From Pseudomonas sp. FP198 (lineage in GTDB: Bacteria > Pseudomonadota > Gammaproteobacteria > Pseudomonadales > Pseudomonadaceae), in NCBI RefSeq assembly GCF_030687895.1, contig NZ_CP117452.1, positions 2,063,501 to 2,127,500 on the forward strand: a stretch of DNA of 64,000 nucleotides. The letters are read 5' to 3'. The notes under the pieces were generated by a model that did no database searches, was not told the DNA's origin, and saw nothing but the letters and a program-made list of their open reading frames with translations. The translations under genes were made by a program, and so were the position numbers. Of this stretch, positions 57,088 through 64,000 are shown in pieces. Positions within the stretch are counted from its first letter, which is position 1; each line of letters begins with the position of its first letter.

Positions 57088-58203
57088 TCAAGCAACGGAG
57101 ATGGAGTGAAACCGGGTGATGGAAAACGCATCCAGCGGCGTGGTTGAGGCGCCGCAGCAGATGATCTCAGTGAGCGCCTGGCCCACCGCCGGGCCGATCT
57201 GGAAACCGGCGCCGGCAAAGCCGAACGCATGCAACAGACCGGATTGGGTACTGCTCGGACCGATCACCGGTTGGCGATCGGGCAGGTAGCCTTCGGTGCC
57301 GCTCCAGGTGCGAATCGCCTGGGCGCCCTCCAGGAACGGGTAGAGTTCGACGGCCTGGCGCAGGATCTCGATGACGGCGCTCTGGCCGGGGCGGGCACGT
57401 GCGTCATCGAGGGCGAAACCCTGGCCGCCACCCAACACGCAATTGCCCCGGGCGACCTGGCGCGCATAAATGCCGCCGCCTTCCACGCCGGTGCTGGCGT
57501 CCATTACGACCGGCAGCGGCTCGGTGACCAGCATGGCCGGGTGCCCGGCGTGCATCGGTACCGCCTCGCCAAACTGCGCGGCGAACCGACTCGCCCAGGC
57601 CCCGGCGCAGTTCAGCAGCCACGGCGCGCGCAGCTCAAGGCCTGTCTCGGTGCGTACGACAAAGCGCTGGCCGTCGTGTGTCACCTGGCTGACCGGGCAT
57701 TGTTCGTAAACCTTTGCGCCATGCCTGCGGGCCGCCTGGGCAAATGCCGGCGAGACCAGGCGTGGATTGGCGTGACCGTCGTCCGGACACAGCGAGGCGC
57801 CGACCGCGACGTCGCCGACCCAGGGAAACCGCCTGCGCAGTTCATCGCGATCCAGCAATTGCAGATCCAGGCCGAAGCCATGACTGCTCGCGGCATAATC
57901 ATGCAACGCACGCAGGTCATCGAGGCTGCGGGCCAGCTTCAGATGACCGCTGCGCTGATACTCACCGTCGATGCCGATCAGTTGCGGCAATCGCGCCCAG
58001 ATCTCATGGGCACGTTGCGACAACGGCAGCTGTGACAATGGTCGCCCCTGGCGCCGTACGCCGCCGTAATTCACGCCACTGGAATGCGAACCGCAGAAGT
58101 CCCGTTCCAGCAGTGCCACGCGCCGCCCGGCCTGGCTCAGGAACAACGCCGCCGAGGCGCCGACGATACCGCCGCCAATGATCAGCGCATCCACTTCGAT
58201 CAT
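57088..58203 (-). CDS. FAD-dependent amine dehydrogenase, beta subunit (HcnC/DadA/OoxB-like)
   Basis: 371 aa from ATG 58203. DAO-family fold: VDALIIGGGIVGASAALFLS (FAD-binding GxGxxG), FCGSHSSGVNYGGVRRQG, PWLLNCAGAWASRF, HAGHPAMLVTEPLP and the C-terminal GAGFQIGPAVGQALTEI. Members oxidise C-N bonds of D-amino acids, opines, hydroxyproline or glycine with transfer of electrons to [2Fe-2S] partner subunits. ATGA overlap with the preceding alpha subunit shows coupling. Substrate unknown. Confidence 0.9.
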   Translation of the reverse strand: MIEVDALIIGGGIVGASAALFLSQAGRRVALLERDFCGSHSSGVNYGGVRRQGRPLSQLPLSQRAHEIWARLPQLIGIDGEYQRSGHLKLARSLDDLRALHDYAASSHGFGLDLQLLDRDELRRRFPWVGDVAVGASLCPDDGHANPRLVSPAFAQAARRHGAKVYEQCPVSQVTHDGQRFVVRTETGLELRAPWLLNCAGAWASRFAAQFGEAVPMHAGHPAMLVTEPLPVVMDASTGVEGGGIYARQVARGNCVLGGGQGFALDDARARPGQSAVIEILRQAVELYPFLEGAQAIRTWSGTEGYLPDRQPVIGPSSTQSGLLHAFGFAGAGFQIGPAVGQALTEIICCGASTTPLDAFSITRFHSISVA

Positions 58204-59555
58204 GGCTCGACCTCCAGGCCAAACGGGACCGGCTTGAGCGGCGCCTGTGCCCGCAGACGGCCGATTTCCTGAATGTTGCGTCCACTTTCCCGAGCGATGA
58301 TTTCCGCCGCCGCGGCGCCGCACATCCGCCCCTGGCAGCGGCCCATGCCGACCCGGCAATGGGCCTTGACCCGGTTGATCTCCCAATGACCTTCACCGAC
58401 CACCTGGCGGATGTCACCGACGCTGACTTCTTCGCAGCGGCAAATCATCAGCTCATCAGGGGCGCGGCCGGCCCAGTCCTCGGGAAACGCAAAGGCGCGC
58501 TCCAGGCCTTGCCGGAAACGGCCGATGCGCTCGAGGGATTGTTCCAGCTGGGCGCAGCGTTGCGGGTCGACCTGGTAGCCGAGATCTTCGAGCAATGCCA
58601 GGGCTGCCCGTTCGCCGGCCATTTCGGCGGCATCGGCGCCCATGATCCCGGCGCCATCGCCGGCCAGGTAGACCCCTGGCGAGCTGCTGCGCCCGGCGCG
58701 GTCGCGCTGCGGCAACCAGGCTCGGTTGAGCGGGTTCCAGGCAAATTCACAACCGAGCAGATCGGCCAGTTGGGTTTCGCTGCGCAAGCCGTGGGCGAAG
58801 GCCACCGCATCGCAATCGAGCCGGTGCTGGCCTTTTCCGTTTTGCCATGACAACGACTGCACCCGGCGTTCGCCGTCGATGCGCGAAAGGCTGGCGCCTT
58901 GCTGCACGGCGATGCCGTGGGCTGTGAGCCAGGCGCGGTAATATAGGCCTTTGGCGAGGGTGGCCGGTTGTGCGAGCAGGCCGGGCAGGGCGCGGGCCTG
59001 GGCGCTCAAGGGGGAGCTGTCGAGCACCGCGACGACATAGGCGCCGGCCTTGGCGTATTGATACGCCACCAGATACAACAGCGGCCCGCTGCCGGCGAAC
59101 ACCACTCGCTCGCCGATGGCGCAGCCCTGGAACTTCAAGGCGATCTGCGCCGCGCCCAGGCTGTACACCCCGGGCAGCGTCCAGCCGGGGACCGGCAGGA
59201 TCCGGTCGGTGGCGCCCGTCGCGACGATCACGCTGGCATACGCCAGGCGCGCGGCGCGGCCGTCATGCAAGGTATCCAGCAGCCCGCCCTCGGCGTTCCA
59301 AACCAGCGTGTCGGGGCGATAGTCGATCTGCTCGCGCAATTCATCCACGGTCTGGTGCAGGGCGCTGGCCTTGTGCGCTTCGAAGCCATAGAGCTGGTTC
59401 GGCGTGCGCGTGAAGTTGGCCGGCTGGCGCCGGTAGATCTGCCCGCCGCCGCGTGCCGCCTCGTCCAGCAGGACCGGGTACACACCATGGGCAACCAGGG
59501 TTTGCGCAGCGCGAATGCCGGCGGGGCCGGCGCCGATGATGGCTATGGGGTTCAT
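58200..59555 (-). CDS. NAD(P)/FAD oxidoreductase alpha subunit with BFD [2Fe-2S] domain (HcnB/OoxA-like)
   Basis: 451 aa from ATG 59555. N-terminal pyridine-nucleotide disulfide fold (AIIGAGPAGIRAAQTLVAHG; VVFAGSGPLLYLVAYQYAKA; GVYLAGDGAGIMGADAAEMA). C-terminal BFD-like domain with MICRCEEVSVGDIRQV and HCRVGMGRCQGRMCG, giving the CxC...CxxxxC-type cluster ligands. It is the electron-relay subunit of opine oxidase, D-hydroxyproline dehydrogenase and HCN synthase-type complexes. Confidence 0.9.
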   Translation of the reverse strand: MNPIAIIGAGPAGIRAAQTLVAHGVYPVLLDEAARGGGQIYRRQPANFTRTPNQLYGFEAHKASALHQTVDELREQIDYRPDTLVWNAEGGLLDTLHDGRAARLAYASVIVATGATDRILPVPGWTLPGVYSLGAAQIALKFQGCAIGERVVFAGSGPLLYLVAYQYAKAGAYVVAVLDSSPLSAQARALPGLLAQPATLAKGLYYRAWLTAHGIAVQQGASLSRIDGERRVQSLSWQNGKGQHRLDCDAVAFAHGLRSETQLADLLGCEFAWNPLNRAWLPQRDRAGRSSSPGVYLAGDGAGIMGADAAEMAGERAALALLEDLGYQVDPQRCAQLEQSLERIGRFRQGLERAFAFPEDWAGRAPDELMICRCEEVSVGDIRQVVGEGHWEINRVKAHCRVGMGRCQGRMCGAAAAEIIARESGRNIQEIGRLRAQAPLKPVPFGLEVEP

Positions 59556-59603
59556 GGCCACCTCGCTGGCGATGCTTGGAGATCGGTGGACAGGCTGATG
59601 CCG

Positions 59604-59684
59604 CCTTCGCGAGCAGGCTCACTCCCACAAGGGGGTTGTGATGATGCCGGCGCTTCTGTGGGAGCGAGCCTGCTCGCGAAGAGG
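59604..59684. repeat. REP inverted pair inside the catabolic operon
   Basis: CTTCGCGAGCAGGCTCACTC at 59605 and TGTGGGAGCGAGCCTGCTCG at 59657. The pair sits between the gamma and alpha subunit genes of one operon, an unusual intra-operon position. Confidence 0.88.
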
Positions 59685-59703
59685 CCGCGTCTGCCAAAGT
59701 CAT

Positions 59704-59994
59704 TCATACCTTGCGCCCCGGTTCGCGGCTGATCTGCTGGCCGGCTTCGAGCAGCGTCGAGCAGGCGCGCACGCGGCGGCCGTCGCCCAATCGGACCCAG
59801 CAGTCCTGGCAGGCGCCCATCAGGCAGAAACCGGCCCGGGGCTCGGCGCTGAAGTCGCTGCCGCGCAATTGCTCAGCGCAGGTCAGCACGGCGGTCAGCA
59901 CGGTATCGCCGAGCAAACCGCTAGCAGGCAAGCCGTCGAGCGTGAAGTCCAGGGCCGGGCGATCGCGCTCGGCCAGTCGTTTCAGCAGAGCCAT
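59704..59994 (-). CDS. [2Fe-2S] ferredoxin-like gamma subunit (HcnA/OoxX-like)
   Basis: 96 aa from ATG 59994. Plant-type ferredoxin cluster: GFCLMGACQDCWV gives CxxxxCxxC, with the fourth Cys in RRVRACSTLLEAGQ. Fold start ALDFTLDGLPASGLLGDTVL. Small iron-sulfur subunit of the three-part amine dehydrogenase. Eight bases behind the permease gene stop. A REP pair separates it from the alpha subunit. Confidence 0.88.
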   Translation of the reverse strand: MALLKRLAERDRPALDFTLDGLPASGLLGDTVLTAVLTCAEQLRGSDFSAEPRAGFCLMGACQDCWVRLGDGRRVRACSTLLEAGQQISREPGRKV

Positions 59995-60001
59995 GGCGCC
60001 C

Positions 60002-60796
60002 TCATTGTTTGCCCACCAGGACCCGATCCAGGCCATAGACCCGATCGAGCAGAATCATCGTCAATGCAGTCAGCCCGATAACCAGCGCCGACACCGCCGC
60101 CATCATCGGATCGATGGATTCGGTGGCGTACACGTACATGCGCACCGGCAGGGTTTGCGTGGCCGGCGAGGTGACGAAGATCGACAGCGTGACTTCATCG
60201 AAGCTGTTGATGAACGCCAGTAACCAGCCTCCGGCCACGCCCGGCAGAATCATCGGCAAGGTGATCTGCCGGAACAGGGTGAAGCGCCCCGCGCCCAGCG
60301 ATTGCGCAGCCTGTTCGGCGCTGCGGTCCAGGCCGATGGCCGATGCCAGCACCAGGCGCAGCACATACGGCGTGATCACCAGCACATGGGCGAAGATCAG
60401 CCAGGTAAAACTGCCGTTCACGCCCATCAGCGCAAACAGGCGCAGTAACGCGACGCCCAGCACCAGGTGCGGAATGATGATCGGCGACAGGAACAGACCG
60501 TTGAAAAAGTCCCGGCCAGGAAACTCCAGCCGGGTGATTGCCAGCGCCGCCGGCACCGCGATCAATGTCGCCAGCGACGCCGCGCAGAACGCCAGGACCA
60601 GGCTGTTGTAGAACGCATCGATAAAATCCGCGCGCTCGAACACGGCACGGAACCAGCGCAGGGAAAACTCCGTGGTGGGCAGGCTCAGGGTGTTTTCCGG
60701 GGTGAAGGCCACCAGGCAGACCACCACCAGCGGCGCCAGCATGAACACCACGACCAGGGCGTGAAACAACAGGGAGAAAGGACCGTTCCTGGACAT
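60002..60796 (-). CDS. ABC transporter permease (PotC-like)
   Basis: 264 aa, six membrane segments. EAA loop at EQAAQSLGAGRFTLFRQITL PMILPG. N terminus VVVFMLAPLVVVCLVAFTPE. Second permease of the importer, six bases behind the first permease gene. Confidence 0.93.
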   Translation of the reverse strand: MSRNGPFSLLFHALVVVFMLAPLVVVCLVAFTPENTLSLPTTEFSLRWFRAVFERADFIDAFYNSLVLAFCAASLATLIAVPAALAITRLEFPGRDFFNGLFLSPIIIPHLVLGVALLRLFALMGVNGSFTWLIFAHVLVITPYVLRLVLASAIGLDRSAEQAAQSLGAGRFTLFRQITLPMILPGVAGGWLLAFINSFDEVTLSIFVTSPATQTLPVRMYVYATESIDPMMAAVSALVIGLTALTMILLDRVYGLDRVLVGKQ

Positions 60797-60802
60797 GAAG
60801 AA

Positions 60803-61672
60803 TTACCCCAATGATTTCTTGTAGCGGCCTTCGATCATGCGGTTCCACGAGAGCATGATCAGCAGGTTGAGCAGCAGCAGCGCGACGGCAATGGCCGCGC
60901 CCATGGGCCAGTTGAGTTCCGACAGGTACTGGTCGTAGATCAGCGTGGCGACCATCTTCAAGCGACGCCCGCCGAGCAGGCCGGGTATCGCGAAGGAACT
61001 GGCGGCGAGACCGAACACGATCAGGGTGCCGGACAGCACGCCGGGCATGATCTGCGGCAACACGACCTTGCGGATCACCGTGAACTGGCTCGCGCCCAGG
61101 GACAGCGCGGCCTGTTCGGCGGCCGGGTCGAGTTTTTGCAGCGAGGTCCAGACCGGAATGATCATGAACGGCAACATCACATGGACCAGGGCGATGACCA
61201 CGGCAAACGGCGTGTAGAGCAGCTTCATCGGCGAGCCGCCAAGGGCCTGCAACGTCTGGTTGACCAGGCCGTCGGCGCCGAGCAGCAGGCTCCAGCCGAA
61301 GGCTCGCACCACCACCGAGATCAACAGCGGCGTGAGAATCAGAATCAGGAAAATCGAGCGCCAGGGCGCGCCCATGCGGCTGAGGATGTAGGCCTCGGGC
61401 ACGCCGATCAGCACGCAGAGCAGGGTGGTCAGGGCGCTGATCCACAGCGTGCGCAGGAAGATTTCATAAAAATACGGATCGCCCAGCAGGCTGGTGTAAT
61501 GCTCGAACGTGTAGGCCTCGCTGTTGATGCCCGAGCCGTAGTCGAAGACGTTGAACGACAACACCAGCGTCAACCCGAGGGGAATGACCAGCAGGCTCAG
61601 GTACAAGGCCAGGGCCGGGGCCGACATCAGGTAACCCTGGCGGCCGCGCTTGATGGCATCGATCAGCTTCAT
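60803..61672 (-). CDS. ABC transporter permease (PotB-like)
   Basis: 289 aa from ATG 61672, whose ATGA overlaps the ATPase stop. SAPALALYLSLLVIPLGLTL (TM1), EAYILSRMGAPWRSIFLILI, and the EAA loop EQAALSLGASQFTVIRKVVL PQIMPG. Forms the channel with the PotC-like permease. Confidence 0.93.
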   Translation of the reverse strand: MKLIDAIKRGRQGYLMSAPALALYLSLLVIPLGLTLVLSFNVFDYGSGINSEAYTFEHYTSLLGDPYFYEIFLRTLWISALTTLLCVLIGVPEAYILSRMGAPWRSIFLILILTPLLISVVVRAFGWSLLLGADGLVNQTLQALGGSPMKLLYTPFAVVIALVHVMLPFMIIPVWTSLQKLDPAAEQAALSLGASQFTVIRKVVLPQIMPGVLSGTLIVFGLAASSFAIPGLLGGRRLKMVATLIYDQYLSELNWPMGAAIAVALLLLNLLIMLSWNRMIEGRYKKSLG

Positions 61673-62694
61673 GCCGACACCTCGTCCACGCTCAGCACCC
61701 GCAGCAGCGCCGGATCCCAGTCCAGGCCGACGGCGGTGCCTTCGGTCAGGGGCGCCGAGCCGTCGTTGCGGCGCACCACGCTGAGCTCGCCCAGGGTGGT
61801 GTCGACGCCGTACAGCCACTGGCTGCCGAGGAAAAAACGGCTGGTGACAGTGCCTTGCAGCCGCCCCGCGCCGGCGGCGCACAGATCGATTTTCTCCGGG
61901 CGCAGGCTCAGGGTCAGCTCGCCTTGACCGGCGCTACAGGCTTGCACGACGCCGGCGCTGTCCCGCTGGCCCGGGAGCAGGTTGGCTTTGCCGACAAAAC
62001 CGGAAATGAACTCGGTGCGCGGGTGTTCATAAAGCGTGTAGGGCGCGTCGATCTGGGTGATCCGACCGGCCTGCATCACCACCACCCGGTCGCTGATCGA
62101 CAGCGCCTCGGACTGGTCATGCGTCACCATCAGCGTGGTGATGCCGACCTCGCGCTGGATGCGGCGGATCTCGAACTGCATTTCCTCGCGCAGGTTCGCG
62201 TCGAGGTTGGACAACGGTTCGTCGAGTAGCAGCACCGGCGGTTCGATCACCAGCGCCCGGGCCAAAGCCACGCGCTGGCGCTGGCCGCCGGAGAGTTCAC
62301 GCGGGTAGCGCTCGGCGTGCTGGTCGAGGCGCACCAGCTTGAGTACCCGATCGACCCGTGTCTGCAATTCGGTGCTCGGCACTTTGCGCATACGCAAGCC
62401 GAAGGCAACGTTGTCCTTGACGGTCATGTGTGGAAATAGCGCGTAGCTCTGGAACACCACGCCCAGGCCCCGGCTGGCCGGCTTGGCGTGAGTGATGTCG
62501 CGACCGTCGAGGAGGATGCGCCCGCTGCTGGCTTCGACGAAGCCGGCGATCATTTGCAGGGTCGTGGTCTTGCCGCAACCTGATGGCCCCAGCAGGGAGA
62601 CGAACTCGCCTTTTTCCACCGCGAGGTTGGTGGCGACCACGGCGTCGAGGTCGCCATAACGTTTGCTCAAGTTTTCAAGTTGCACGAAAGCCAT
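61669..62694 (-). CDS. ABC transporter ATP-binding protein (PotA-like)
   Basis: 341 aa. Walker A LLGPSGCGKTTTLQMIAGF, Q-loop VFQSYALFPHMTV, signature LSGGQRQRVALARALV, Walker B VLLLDEPLSNLD, H-loop MVTHDQSEAL, then a C-terminal TOBE regulatory domain (LRPEKIDLC). First gene of the operon. The 245-base upstream region is shared with the divergent IclR gene. Confidence 0.95.
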   Translation of the reverse strand: MAFVQLENLSKRYGDLDAVVATNLAVEKGEFVSLLGPSGCGKTTTLQMIAGFVEASSGRILLDGRDITHAKPASRGLGVVFQSYALFPHMTVKDNVAFGLRMRKVPSTELQTRVDRVLKLVRLDQHAERYPRELSGGQRQRVALARALVIEPPVLLLDEPLSNLDANLREEMQFEIRRIQREVGITTLMVTHDQSEALSISDRVVVMQAGRITQIDAPYTLYEHPRTEFISGFVGKANLLPGQRDSAGVVQACSAGQGELTLSLRPEKIDLCAAGAGRLQGTVTSRFFLGSQWLYGVDTTLGELSVVRRNDGSAPLTEGTAVGLDWDPALLRVLSVDEVSA

Positions 62695-62870
62695 GACTGC
62701 GCTCCACCTGAGATTGTTATGCGTCGCCGCGAGGCGCGCTTTTTTGTATGGGCAGATACGAAAGGATGTCGCGGGGTGCGTTGGCGCTCGAGATCAAGTC
62801 GGCTGCCGCTGTTGTTCGAATCGCCCCTGTATGGACGCAGAGTAGGACGAAGAATAGGATGGGCTCAATG

Positions 62871-62904
62871 GACTATTTCACTGAGACGACGACTATTTTC
62901 AGTT
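62871..62904. promoter_or_regulatory. Direct repeat, possible IclR operator
   Basis: GACTATTTCACTGA at 62871 and GACTATTTTCAGTT at 62891, 20 bases apart (two helical turns), 36-69 bases before iclR and between the divergent promoters. Position and phasing fit a regulator site. Confidence 0.5.
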
Positions 62905-62939
62905 TCATCCGGTGAGTAAATTATCTGAAGAGAAATGAC

Positions 62940-63776
62940 ATGCCTGATTCCACTGAGCGAAATAATGAAAAAGGTGAAGTTGGGGTCGGCTCGGTCTCAC
63001 GGCTGTTTGCGGTGCTGCGCAGCCTGGGCGAGACCGTTGAAGGCGGTGAGCGCGTGACCCAACTGGCCCAGCGCATCGGCCTGTCCCAGCCGACTACGCA
63101 CCGCTTGCTGCGCAACCTGATGGACGAGGGCATGGTCGAGCAGGATACGCGCAGCAAACGCTATCGACTGAGCCTGGACTTCTTTGCCCTGGCTGCCCGC
63201 GCCGGCAATACCGGTAACCTGCGTGAACTGGCCAGGCCCGCCATGTTGCGGCTGTCGGCGTCGCTGGGGGATTCGTTGTTCCTGCTGGCCCGATGCGGCT
63301 TCGATGCCATCTGCCTGGATCGCAGCGAGGGGCCGTTTCCGATACGCACCTTCACCGGCGACATCGGCGGCCGCGTGGCCCTGGGCGTGGGGCAGGGCAG
63401 CCTGGCGATCCTGGCATTCCTGCCAGAGGAGGAGCGCGAAACGGTGATCCATTACAACCTGCCGCGGCTGAAGGATTTTCATTTGTACGATGAAGTCTTC
63501 CTGCGCACCGAGGTCGAGAACGTACGGACGCTGGGCTACGCCGGACGCAACACCGGTGTGTTGCAAGGCATGGCCGGGGTCGCGGTGCCCATTCTCAATC
63601 GTGAAGGCCGGGCCGTCGCAGCGCTGAGCGTGGCGACCATCAGCGACCGGCTCGGGCCGGATCGCCTGCCGACGGTAGTGGAGATGCTCAAGCGCGAAGC
63701 CGCGGCGATCGGCCCGCGCATCAACCCGTTCGACCCGCTGCTGCGCAGGCCTTCGCAGGTGTTCAGGCAGGGCTGA
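62940..63776 (+). CDS. IclR-family transcriptional regulator
   Basis: 278 aa. N-terminal winged HTH at about 20-85 (SVSRLFAVLRSLGETVEGGE, RVTQLAQRIGLSQPTTHRLL RNLMDEG). C-terminal IclR ligand domain (LLARCGFDAICLDRSEGPFP, VALGVGQGSLAILAFLPEEE, GVAVPILNREGRAVAALSV). Divergent from the ABC/dehydrogenase operon, which it probably controls. AAGAGAAATGAC precedes the ATG. Confidence 0.93.
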   Translation: MPDSTERNNEKGEVGVGSVSRLFAVLRSLGETVEGGERVTQLAQRIGLSQPTTHRLLRNLMDEGMVEQDTRSKRYRLSLDFFALAARAGNTGNLRELARPAMLRLSASLGDSLFLLARCGFDAICLDRSEGPFPIRTFTGDIGGRVALGVGQGSLAILAFLPEEERETVIHYNLPRLKDFHLYDEVFLRTEVENVRTLGYAGRNTGVLQGMAGVAVPILNREGRAVAALSVATISDRLGPDRLPTVVEMLKREAAAIGPRINPFDPLLRRPSQVFRQG

Positions 63777-63804
63777 GCAGCGCTTGTTGGCCGTCGCTGA
63801 TCTC

Positions 63805-63897
63805 TGTGGGAGCGAGCCTGCTCGCGAAAGCGTTGCGCCAGTACACATCACCGGGCAGATACGCCGTCTTCGCGAGCAGGCTCGCTCCCACAAGGGG
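63805..63897. repeat. REP inverted pair (BIME)
   Basis: TGTGGGAGCGAGCCTGCTCG at 63805 and its inverted partner CTTCGCGAGCAGGCTCGCTC from 63868, between convergent genes. Confidence 0.9.
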
Positions 63898-63928
63898 GCC
63901 ACAGGGGGCCCGCAGGCGACAATGACGA

Positions 63929-64000
63929 TCAGAAGTTCAAGGTTTGCTTGAGCTTCTGCGCCGCCGGCATATCACTCGGGATGACCATCGCATAGTTGTA
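63929..64000 (-). CDS. 3' end of a gene running off the window
   Basis: Final 23 codons, read as YNYAMVIPSDMPAAQKLKQT LNF then TGA. Hydrophilic C-terminal helix. Possibly a transporter binding protein, but too short to assign. Convergent with iclR. Confidence 0.5.
   Translation of the reverse strand, partial: YNYAMVIPSDMPAAQKLKQTLNF

Overview
The window is GC-rich chromosomal DNA from a Pseudomonas of the P. fluorescens complex. This rests on the core block tRNA-Arg/His/Leu - tig - clpP - clpX - lon - hupB - ppiD in the Pseudomonas order, on repeated fluorescens-type REP palindromes (core TGTGGGAGCGAGC), and on a fic toxin with a VbhA/AntF-type antitoxin of the kind described in P. fluorescens. 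No replication origin, CRISPR array, rRNA or intact prophage is visible.

Layout. 1-9 kb: partial dusA; a Fic toxin with a 56-aa antitoxin; a radical-SAM/DNA-metabolism gene pair behind a LexA-like box; AraC regulator with divergent zinc alcohol dehydrogenase; an MFS exporter; two orphan hypotheticals; an XRE antitoxin beside a decapitated RelE-type toxin. 9-20 kb: MscS channel, ChrA, two c-di-GMP proteins, exonuclease III, arylamine N-acetyltransferase, NCS2 purine permease. 20-31 kb: shikimate-dehydrogenase-like protein, YceH, DUF1993, SstT, MFS, NhaR, lipoprotein, TerC, a C39-like protein without its catalytic residues, PbpG, FolD. 31-41 kb: tRNA cluster and the proteostasis block. Lon has a clear sigma-32-type promoter, and a degenerate tRNA-Asp-like element follows hupB. 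41-50 kb: DUF2242 lipoprotein, a 28-aa ORF, AraC regulator, a frameshifted carbon-nitrogen hydrolase, FadH, a D-cysteine desulfhydrase/ACC-deaminase-like enzyme, a Pro/Lys-repeat protein and a short orphan VgrG. 50-56 kb: YebC paralogue, LRR-kinase, then an AT-richer island of two surface-sugar acyltransferases bordered by an IS5-type transposase relic. 56-64 kb: a seven-gene ABC importer plus three-subunit FAD/[2Fe-2S] dehydrogenase operon with a divergent IclR regulator.

How genes work together. Trigger factor, ClpXP, Lon, HU and PpiD form the protein-quality-control locus. The 56-63 kb operon imports a small amine or opine-like solute and oxidises it with an HcnABC/opine-oxidase-type complex, probably under IclR control; its substrate cannot be read from sequence. 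The acyltransferases probably decorate a surface polysaccharide. The least-described items are the LexA-box radical-SAM pair next to fic/antF, the Pro/Lys-repeat protein facing VgrG, the fused LRR-kinase and the opine-oxidase-like operon. All functional assignments are from reading motifs; no database search was run.
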